A stretch of DNA of 64,000 nucleotides from Lutjanus erythropterus. Its lineage: Eukaryota > Chordata > Actinopteri > Lutjaniformes > Lutjanidae. Below the pieces are notes generated by a model that worked only from the letters and a program-made list of their open reading frames with translations, was not told the DNA's origin and ran no database searches. Positions 38,359 through 49,700 of this stretch are shown one piece after another (the stretch's first letter is position 1; every line of letters starts with the position of its first letter). The stretch is taken from NCBI GenBank assembly GCA_020091685.1, contig CM034610.1, forward strand, positions 25,518,094 to 25,582,093. The letters are read 5' to 3'. The translations under genes were made by a program, and so were the position numbers.

Positions 38359-41300
38359 CAACAACCAGAATGAGACAATGAAAACAAGTCAGAGAAGAGG
38401 GTTTGATAGAGGGTCACTTTAACCTACTTCCTGCTTGGGTGGCCATATGATAAAAAAGTAACCGTTGGCATGGAAACAACCTTTTTTTTTTAACACACCT
38501 TTTAGTTTAATGCTGTACTCAAAATAAGATAAAGAAGATGCTACAGAACGAGGAAAAAAAAACAGATGCACAGCATAAAACCTTCCAGTTGTAGGTCACT
38601 CCAATAATGGGAAAAAAAAAGGGAAGCAATAATTTCCCACAATGATATGAGAGAGCTGCTTTGGGTAGGCTACATGATGAGACATCGTGTTGGGCGAATG
38701 CTTGAAACAGGAAGTCTGGTTTAAGGGCCAATTGTTCAATCAACACTTCCTCCTACACAGGACAACATTAGCCTGTCTTGCAGACAGTAGGCAGACCCAT
38801 GTGTGGCTGTCTCTGCAGAGGTTTTTGGGGCAGGGGTTAACCTGAAACTAAATTTGAGGCTTGCGGGTAACTCTGCTATATGCCTGTTTATTCCTCACTT
38901 AAAGGGACAGTCCGGGTTTTGGAGATATCAGCTGTGCAGACGAACACGAGAAATGAAGCATGGGAATATGGACAGAAGTGTTGATGTGATATAAACTTTC
39001 TTTAATCATGAAGCCGAATGTTACTCAACAATTCTGTGGTTTACACTGCAGACTACAGTTTCTGTTAACAATGACAAAAGAAATAAAAGATCCTTTAAGT
39101 CATTATAATGAGAAACTTTCTCAAAATAATGACTCAATATTAGTATGTCAAAAAAAGTTATGCTATAAACTTGACAGAACAGAGAAAACTCTCCCGAGAA
39201 AATTAGCAAATAATCAGACAAGATGCACGCCTGTGGCTCGTGCGTAAATGCGCACACAGCATCTCTCTTAAGGGAAAGATGCACCATATTTCCCATCCAC
39301 AACCCATGCATTATTAATCAGGAAGTTATTTTTAGGATGTGTCACTGGTTCAAATTCACCAAAGTCACAATAACACAAAAAACCTAACCGATCAAGGCAG
39401 CGACAGACCAGCAACTCCTGTGTTCTGCAAGTTAAAAGCACTGTTAAAGTAGTCTGGTTGTTTTGGAGAGAGCGATATTGGCTTACATTACAGGGTTTTC
39501 TTGAAAAAGGCTGTCTGAAGACAAGGTAAAGCTGTGAAAATATTCTAAATATAGAGTACACTTAACAACTAATGCAGTATTGATTTCTTTGGATGGGCTG
39601 TTTTTAAGTGGCTACAATACATTTTGCTGCTGACCCTGTCCACAGTAGTGCATTATTTAGCTTCAAACACCAGTATTCCTGCTGTTCCTCCAAACCGGGG
39701 CATGCTGACCATCTACTATAGGTAATACACTGACTTAATAACTCATACAACCCTACTTCAAATAATCCGAACTATCCCTTTAAGCTCCAGTGTGTATCAT
39801 GGTTGTGGTGAATCAACGCTTCCTGGAACATCCAGCACATTTTACATTCAGCGCCAGGACAGAACATAGTTTGCCATTCAAATGTGCCTATAAAAAGCCA
39901 TGAAATTAAACTATTCTGTTGTCTGCTGTGAAAAACTGCTTGTATTTAGCTCGATTTACTTGGACGACGCAAAGTGCTGTTCAGTAATACAACTTTTTAA
40001 CAGCTGCATTCAGGCTTGAACATGGTTTCTGAGAATGATTTCAGCACAGAGCAGCAGACAACTCTCTGCCCTCAGCAATGCATGAAGCAGCAATCTGCCT
40101 GATTACTTAACCACATTAGCACTCATCCAATCAAACAATGGAGGACCAAATTGGGGCCCAAATCACGCCACAAAGCACACAGTTGAGCTATTGAATCAAG
40201 CTGGCTCCACCCCTTCTCTTACATCACACTCCTCATGGCCCAGAATCCAGGATAACTACAGAAACGTGGAATCCATCAGCTTATCTTATCTTTGCACTTT
40301 AGGCCAGGTCTGCATACCAACAAAAAAACCCTGCTGATATTGCTGCTTCATGACAGATTTCTTCCACTCTTACTCTGAAGGTGAAGTGTTTTCTGTGTAG
40401 GAGGGGAAATATTTTAGCACCAGTTGCTGTAATGCTCTCTAAGGCAACTATAAATGGAAACCCCACTCTTCTGCAAACATGTGCATGTAAATATCAACAG
40501 TCAGCATGCAAACAAACAATCTAAAACATTCAGGAGTTCATCTTTTTGGTTCTGGGAACCTTCTGCTCTGCACAGCGAAACACCATTGTATTCAACATAG
40601 GATGAACTGACTGATAGAGTCACTGTTATCAAGCACGTCACTACAACGTTACAAAAACATTCAACAAATAGTAATGACACAAAAGACATTGCCGTGCATA
40701 TGACGCATGCAAAACCAGCTGAGGCTCCCTTTAGATTATCTTGACAGGACATGGTAGTTGTAAAGTGTCTCTTGGACTGTTTCAAAGAGATGAAAGACAG
40801 AGCAAAAGTCAAGAAAAATGCAGACTTTCTGCTTTCTCTGCTTTTCTGCTTTCATACCTGGCTTTGCATGATGGGTGTGAGCACTGCTTCACAACCCTAT
40901 ACACAGTAATCACTGCCTGCTTTGGCCCCACTTTGTGCTGCTCATGTAAAAAAAAGGTCAATTCAGAACTTTCCGTGAGGATGTCCAGTTAGCGACCAAC
41001 AATTCTCCTGCTGCTAAATCTGTTGTTCTTCCTGCATCCAGTGATGTCACAGTGATGTCATTGGTGTTAAGGAAGAACTACAGCCTATTTTAGCTTGGAT
41101 TTCTAGTCTCCACTGCTGGATCGATGAGTAATTTTCTCACTTAATGCTATGTTCTGGGCAACAAAGTAATAGTTAAAGAGTTGGGTGGTGATAAACAGCA
41201 ACATGGGGATCAGGGGCCAGTATTTCAAAACCTTTAATGAAGATAAGAATTATCAGGATGGGATTAAATCTCAGAATTGGGTATTTCAAAATGCAGGGGA

Positions 41301-44300
41301 TGTGATCCTAACCCTACAAAATTGGGATATAGATTTGGTAATCCAGTCTTATCCAGAATCCAGATCAAATGTTGTTTAAGGCCATTTCAAAACTCCAGGG
41401 TGCAGATTAGCATGGATCATTCAGCATAGATCAAAGGTGGATTTAGAGACATGCAGAGCACCTGGCACATATTTAATTATTCTTTATTCAATGCTTGCAT
41501 TTTAAAGTATCATGGATCATGCCAAACCAATATTTTCAATTACAACACCCCCAAAATCCCTCAAAACTGAAAACTGTGGGTGCGAAAACAATGCCTGAAC
41601 TATGTACGTGCAAACCAGTGGTTCTCAAACTGTTGGGGCATTAGAGCCCCTGCAGGTCGGGTGTGGATGACTACCCAAAGACAGTAAGTCTAGATTACGT
41701 AATCCTAGGGTATATCTTGATCATAACGATCCTATCTGGAAATACAAACAAGAAACTGTTTGAAAAACCAGGACAAAACTTACAAGATCAGTTTTATCTG
41801 GGATAGCAAAAATAGGGAGTGCAAAATCTGGTTCTAGATGAATTTTTTTGAAACACTGACCCCTGCTTGCTTGCAATGCATTATGGTAAATGTAGGCACA
41901 CTCGGTTTTCTCAGTCACTAAAGCACACACTGAGAAAATTACGGTTTCAAATTGACTACATTTACCATCAACACTGATTGGACATCCACATGAAAAGAGG
42001 TGAACTTTCACAGAGCTGAGCATCAGTTTTTCTGAAAAATAAACACCCAGCATTCTTGGAAAAACCCAGTAGTTCGTTTAACAATGCAACCCTCTGTCTT
42101 GAAGGTATTTCCAGAATCCTAAAACACTTATAATGTAGAATAAAACATATATAAATATTCTGCATGGTGCATCATAAAAAATCATACAATCAAATGCAAT
42201 GTGTTAATATCTGCTTGTGTTTAACAAAAGAGAACAGGCCAGTAAAGGCTTTAAAATGTCAATATCATCCATCCCTAAATTGAGACATGGGTTCAAGATC
42301 TTTTCCATCGTGCAACAGGCAGAGCGTTTTTTTCATCCTGGTGGTTAGTCCTTGAGGATTCTGGAAATACCTGCTTCAGAACAGCCATAAACTGCGTTAA
42401 ATGGTGAGAGGCACAAACTAGAGCTGAGCGCGCCCGACTCTGTACCGTCACATCGTATATTCTGCGTACAGAACATACAGTTCAGATGAAAACTGTGCAC
42501 CTGTTTGTCCTGTGTGTGACGCACAGGCAGAATGTAAAAGCTCACAATGAGACAGAATAGATCCCATTCCTGCAAACTTTCTCCTCAAATGACAGCTATA
42601 ATAACTGTGTCGCTGTTCCCAACAATTTATACAACATTGTCAAAGCGTGGTGAAGATGATGATGGTGAGGACTAAAGCCACATGCACCTGTTCTTACACC
42701 CTTGATGAGCGCATGTGTTATGTCATGCAAGCATGTACAGAGAGGTCTGATGAGACACTCTCACACTACCTGTTGGAGCAGTTTTCTGGCATCTGATTTT
42801 GTCTGTTTCACAGAGCAGCAGGAATTACTGCGCTCTTGAAGGCGAGGTGCTCTCGATTAAATATGGAAGAGGAGGCTCAGCTCTTCGGTTTAAAATGCCA
42901 AATTATCAAAGTTGGCAGGGCTATGATGAGTACAAGAGGACAAAACAGGGTCACTTTTCTTTTAGCTGCCAAAAATCAATGGGATGTTGGACCCCTGGTG
43001 GTGATTATCTAAATTAAGTGATAAAGAGCTAGTGGACATGTTGTGTTCAATACTCATTATAGACCTAAAGAGCAGTTCTTGCAAAGAGTACAGACACACT
43101 GGTGCCACAAACGCTACAGTAAAGACCAAAATGTAATGTAAAAGCTCTACATAAGGATAGCAATAACCAACTACTCTTCTTCCTCCAATCAGAAACATGC
43201 TGTTCAACACCTGCTGCTGTATGAAAGTTTGACCTGCATTTGTACTATTTTTCCAGACCTTTTTTCATTAATTAATTCAATTTAATTTGACTTCTTGTGT
43301 TGTTTTGCTAGCACATGATGTTCTGTCATGGCCGATGGAGTGGAGACGGTTGTAACCATGTGTTGCAACCGCCCCCAAGCTAAGCAGCCATAGCAAAACA
43401 GACCAACATAACCAAGTCATTGTGGGGTGCATAAAAGGACAGTTCACCCAAATACAAATGTACATGTTAAATAAAAGTTTGTTGCACTATAAATTGTTCC
43501 ATTCTCTGTGTTATCTATTGTATCTATTTAGACAAAAAGCTTAAGTTAATTAATGTAATTTAATGTATTTTTAATATATTGCAATGGTTCCCTGATGATG
43601 TTGCAAATGTCACTGGGGTTGGAGTCAATTGCAACATCTGACTTCTTCCTGATCATCTGTAATTACCTTTAAATGGCCTGGGTAATTTGTAAGTTAAATA
43701 TATTAAGATTTGGTTGGTCTTGTCCATGTAGCCTCTGAGTAAGTGAGAGAAATGCAAAAAGTGTTGCAAACGTCCCGAGTCTCCCCTACTATAAAACAAA
43801 ATGGGCCTTAAAATGCATTCAAGTTCATCTTTCTGCAAGTTAAAACAAACCAAACTTTGGATTCTCAATCCCGGCTGGATTTGTCATCCACTTACCAAAC
43901 TTAATATCTCATCTGAGACCAAAGAGCAGCCCGCGTACCCTCGATATTAAGTGACCTACATTTGGGCTAATTGCGAGTTCTGCAAATTACATATGCACAC
44001 ACACGCCAACTGCATGGCAGGGCTGGCACTAAAAAGCTCTAAAGGCCTGCTTGTTGGGAGTCAGGCCAGGCCCCCTCACATCACCATGGAGATGGCCCTC
44101 CATTGTGGGGTGAGAATTAATGCACTTGAGGGGTCCTGGCACGTCCACAGTCCTGTAACAAGTGTGGGACTCATTCATGCCTCCACCCAGGAGGAGAAAT
44201 AGAAACACAAATTATAACGAGAACTGTTTAAAACGTGGGAATTCCTTTGTGTGTCTAATCAGTGCTGCAACCATTGATTATTTTCATTACCAAATTTATC

Positions 44301-46692
44301 TCTCGATCATTTTCTCAATTAACGAATCACTTGTTTGGTCAAGAAAATGGTGAAAAATGTAGAGCTGCAACAATCTGGCGATTAATTGTAAACTATTAAA
44401 TTAATCGCCAACTATTTTGATAGTCAGTAAGTCATGTTGAGTCATTTTTAGGAAAAAATATCTTTACTCCTCTCTGACAGAAAAACTGAAAATCTTTGGG
44501 TTGTGGACAAAACACGACATTTGACAATTTTATAGACCAAACAACTAATTGATTAATTGTGAAAATGACAATAAGATAGATAATGAAATGAAAATAATCA
44601 TTAGTTGCAGCACTAGAAAAAACACTCAAGCTGACGTCCTTAAATGTCTTGTTTTGTCCACAACCCAAAGATATTCAGTTTTACTGTCATAGTGGAGAAA
44701 AGAAACCTGAAAATATTCACATTTGAGAAGCTGGAATCAGAGGTTTTAGACATTTCTAGATATTTCTTTCGTCCGTTTGTAAAGTGATAGGGGAGACTGG
44801 GGACAATTGAAACCCACTCTATTTCTCCAATCTGAATCAAGCTAGAGGGATGACTCTTACTCTGCACATGCTCAGTAGGATACTCTCTACACCTGTGGAA
44901 AAGTCTTCAACAGTTTTCAACAATTAACTGATTTTTAAGTATGAAAGTTACTTTTTAAAGTTTAAATTTTAAAGTTTAAATTACAGCAAATTCAAATTTA
45001 CATCAAAATTATCTTGTGATTATTGGTTAAAAATGAACACGGACAACCCATGCTAATGTGGGTGATGCTAGCTGACGTGAAAGACTTTATCATGGCACGT
45101 GTTACGTGGCCCAGTGTAAGCACCTAAGTATGTTTCTGTTAGAAAATTAACATGAACAAACTATGCTAATGTGGTCAGTCATTGCTAGCATACAAGATTT
45201 TATCACAGCCGCAAAATTGAGGGCAGTTGTAACACTTGGTTACAATTACCCCCGAACCACATGGCCCAATGTAAGCATCTTGTTTGTGTGTGCTGACATA
45301 CTTTTTCTGTTTTAGAAAACGATCATATTTCACTAATTAAACTCACAATTAAAATCTAGACACCACTGGAATAGTTGCTTAGTCTTCTGCATAAAATAGA
45401 AATAAGTTCCTTTAAATGCATACGACGCCTGACATCTACACAAATACAAAAATAAATAACACTTAAAGTTACAGCAGTAATGTGATTACTTAAATGTGTG
45501 TTTTTAAATGAGATACACTGGGTTAATATGAGTTAATTTGTTGTGTTATAACCGCCCCCATCAAGGGCAGGTTCTGACTTCTTGTAATAAATTTAATATT
45601 TCCCTCATTGGTGAAAATATATATAGAACTGTGTTATAAATTAGTGCAGATATGTATGTTTCTTACAAGTAGTCTGTGATTTATGAAGTAAAGTGTTACA
45701 AATGCCTCCAGTCTAGCCCACAAACCTCGCACTAAAAAAGCCAAACTGTGCCGGTAATTACAGTGTCGTGATGCCAACACAATCACTGGTTATACTGGGA
45801 GAGGCTGCAGCCATTACACGACTCGTACGTAGAGCCACACACACCTTTTCCCCTTCACAACCTGCAACAGGTGCAAAACCGAGTGTAACTGCAGAGAAAC
45901 TTACCTGAACAACAAAAGTTTTTTCTCTCTCTCGTTTCTATTCAACAAACTACATCCAGCAGGAAAAGTAGGCTACAGACGAGCTATATATTCACCGGGA
46001 GCTTCACCGTGTCCCTGCGGTGCACTTCATCATAATTCCCAGGACCGTCACCGGAGCTGGGGAAACCAGGTAGCAGCTGGAGGTTTGGGAGTGGCTGCTG
46101 GTAGCTTTCAGTTTTAACTCCTTCCTTTCCTCGGAAGAAAGACAGACGCCGCCCAGCCGACACGACCTGTTTGTTACCTGTTCTGCACTTCACACCGCCG
46201 GCGTTCTGCAACAAACCCTCAGAACAAATTCCCACGCTAGGACCCCCCTCAGCTCTTCCCACACACTTCCTCAAAAGTTAAACCAAAAAAAAAGTTCAAG
46301 CAACATTATAAACATACAAACCCGGTTAGAAAAAAAAAAAAAAGTGACTCCACTCCCGCAGAAACTTTCGCTGACCAAAACTGGGAGCTTGAATCAGCTG
46401 CTTTTACTGAGTTATTCACCTCTTTTCGTCCATTGAAAAAGGCACGAAGGGGACGGCATCCGCCATTCATATGCTGATGAGCTGCTGGCACAGAAACCAC
46501 AGTGAACTCAACCAGCACGGTGCTCCAAAAAATCAGGACCCTCACTGCAAAACGTGTCAACTGACCCTCGCTTAAAATCCGATCAAATCAGATGGCCCCT
46601 AATCAATAAATTGATTTACTCGAGTATTGTTCTCACTGTCGAACCACACAGATTTAACACATCAAAGTGTGTTTAAATCTTCAGTACTGCAT

Positions 46693-46723
<31 letters not shown>

Positions 46724-49700
46724 GGGGGGGTTTAGGGGAGTCTGGGGGCACTTGTAACATTTTTTATCATTTCCTTCTTATTAAAAGTTGTAAAGTTTTT
46801 GTATTGTTACGTTTTGTTACATTGTTTTTGTCTTGTCGTTTCGTCATGTTACATCTTTTACATCATTTTTGTCTTGTTACATCTTTAACATTGTTTTCAT
46901 CTTTATATGTTCTTGTTATCTTGTTACGTTGGTTTTTGTCTTGTTACATCTTTAACATTGTTTTCATCTTTATATGTTCTTGTTATCTTGTTACGTTGGT
47001 TTTTGTCTTGTTACATCTTGCTACACAGTTTTTGTATTGTTATGTTTTGTTACATCATTTTTGTCTTGTTATGTAGTTTTTGTCTTGTTACGTCTTTTAC
47101 ACCATTTTTATCTTGTTACATCATTTTCATCTTGTCATGTCATTTTCGTCATGTTGCGTTTTACGTCATTTTTCTCTTGTTATGTCTTTTACTTATTTTC
47201 ATCCTGTTACATCTTGTTGCAGTGAATTTGTCTTGTTAAACCTTTCACATAATTTTGGTCTTGTTATATCTTCTTACGTCAATTTTATCTTGTATATCTT
47301 GTTGAGTTCTGTTACTTTATTCATTTTTACTTTCCTTACTAAGTTTTAAATTTAGGACTATTGTTGAAAGTTTGCAGCTTTACCTCACTGTATTTAAACT
47401 TGATGAACTTAACCAGAGTGATTGATACAGATAATTAAATGAAAGTTAGAAGGAAGATCCAGTTCTTCTGTGAGCAGGATGTGAAATCATTAAGGCAATA
47501 TATGACACTAAGTTGAGGTGGGCTGAGATTTCAATCAGGCTGCAATACTGTACACATCAACAATTTACAGGCAGTGGTTCCTAACATCAGATCACATGAT
47601 CTGATAAAATGCAAACAAGTTTTTTTTTTAATCTTTACTTTAGATATCTCTACTTTGATTTGCACATGAATCCTCTTTCTTTACTCCTGTCAAAGCAATA
47701 CTAATTCTGGCAAATTGTACAATATCCCTTGCATATGCTGCAAGGAAGAATATCTGAATGTCTTGGATACATGGCAAACCTCCCACGAAAGTAAACTGGA
47801 AAAAGATAATCATATTTTTTCCTCTTGGATTTTTGACTTGGCAGCTCCACTCTACAAGAGGACAGTTTATGAAAATATGGATTCCATACCTCTGCTTCCA
47901 CAGTGGCTTCAACACTTGCAACCATTCTCTTCCACTAACTATGGACCCCCCCTTTTATACCTTAAAAAAAGCAACTGTGCAGTTTTATCCATTATAATCT
48001 TTTAACCATTATTCATGCGGATTGTTTAGATCAATGTTGTGCCAGGCTCTTTGTTATTGCTGCATTTGCAAAAAAATAAAAGTAAAAATCTACCATGATT
48101 CAATGTCGTATAAGAATAAAACAAGAAAACTTTTGCACTGTACTGCAGCAGACAGCCAAACTTTCTTTTTAAATGATAAAACAGCGCCCTCTCCTGGTTA
48201 CATATATAGCACAACAACACAGTTTGAGTGAGACTAACACTGAATGATGAATGGAAACAATGAAAAAAGTAATGTACCATGAAATTCTTACCTGCTCAGC
48301 AGGAGGTGCCGCATCTTTAGAAGTTTCTGCAGTTTGATTCAAACTGTGCTGCTCAGACTTGAACTTGTCACCCGAATCAACAGGATCAGGCAGCTCAGGA
48401 AGTGTGTCAAACTGTGGGAAGTTCTCTGGGATGGTGTCATAAATGGGTGAATTAGGGGGTAAAGGAAAGTCCATATCCTCATCATGTTGAACAGTCTGCG
48501 ACTGTTCCATTTTATTATCCTGCAGTGAGCTTTTTGACTGTTTCTGTCCGTTTTTGACTTTTGGCACAGGCTGAGGTTTTGCATACAGTTGCAAGACATC
48601 CGTTTTCAGAGGTGCTGAATTTAATGAAACACTTCCTGTTGAATTTGGTGTCTTTTTATTATCCAGGGTTTGTGCAAAGCTGCCGGTGCTCTGTCCATCC
48701 TTCAGAGGCTCACAGGGCTTCACATCCAGTATGTCCTCACAGAGTCCAAAAGTAGAGAAGCGGTACGTCTCTCTTGAAGAACTCTGATCTGATACTTGAG
48801 TCATAGTTTTAGGTGGAGTTACATTAACCATATCCACTGGCTTACAGTCAAGTGAATCCAACCCTGGTGAAAAATAAATATGCATAGTACAATAGTACTA
48901 ACCATCAGTATAATTCAAATGTATAAATGATTAGTTAACTTGAAGTTTGTTATTTTGGAACAATCAATTTAGATGTAACCATATTTTAGCTGTAATTCAA
49001 TGAATGCAGAAATGTACAAAAAGCTCAATTTTGGCTGGGCTGGGCTGCACCAACAATGATTAATTTTTAAACTTGAGTAAATCATGGTTTAACTTTAAAT
49101 GATATTGCTCCAAACTTTTAAACTGGCTTAAAATTAAGACAGCAAAGACTTTTTTGTTTAGTTTTTAGTCTAAATCTATATTAAATTTAATTCTGTTGCA
49201 CCAAAACTTCAATCTCCACTTTAAAATGTGATCCAGTATTAACTTTAAACATACAATCAAAGAGGTTGGGAAGCTTCTTAAGGAAAGTTAAGGGACAGAC
49301 TAAACCCAGTAATTAATTAATTAGACTTTCATCATGTCTCTTCTTTCTTTCACTCCAATTGATAATTTAGCCCACATTCTTTCTCAGCAGAAATTTGAGC
49401 TTCTCTGCGAAGCCATTGTGAGTAGATTAACATGGCTAAGTAATTTTTTAGCTAGCTATCAGACAATGTAATGCTTTTTAAAAAATGTTTTAGCTAGCTA
49501 GCAAGCAGTGTAATTAAAAAAAAAAAAAATAGACATACGACAATGTAACACAAAAACATTTTAGCTAGCTAACAGGCAGTGTAATGCTTTAAAAAAAACT
49601 TTTAGCTAGCTAGCAGACAATGTAACACTTTTTAAACAAACATTTTAGCTAGCTAGCAGGCAGTGTTTGTTTTTTAGCCAGCTAGCAAACAGTGTAATGT

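Larger units (their letters stand above)
37953..48291. other. arhgap27: arhgap27 long intron (between linker exon and exon A), general content
   Basis: About 10 kb dominated by MITEs, simple repeats and A/T-rich DNA. Listed separately are the foldback half copy, the CAGGGG element, the nested hAT-like copies, the leader candidate ending at 45905 and the TTGTTACATC array. A pair of related units of about 130 bp occurs at 45020-45290 (gctaatgtgg...tggcccagtgtaagcacct). Nothing else coding is supported. Confidence 0.45.

Noticed and set aside
38034-38417. 127-codon minus-strand frame with His-Thr runs
   Set aside because: It reads through TG microsatellites.
45984-46560. 96- and 84-codon minus-strand frames
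   Set aside because: No family likeness, and they stop before the good donor at 45905. The region is better viewed as a leader or promoter.
46627-47239. 149- and 110-codon plus-strand frames resembling membrane proteins
   Set aside because: Produced by the TTGTTACATC repeat and a 67-bp duplication; no start context, splice signals or family likeness.
47640-47997. Overlapping 74-96-codon frames on both strands near 47.8 kb
   Set aside because: I considered an exon or retro-copy, but no frame resembles a known domain, there are no fitting splice sites, and it lies inside an arhgap27 intron.
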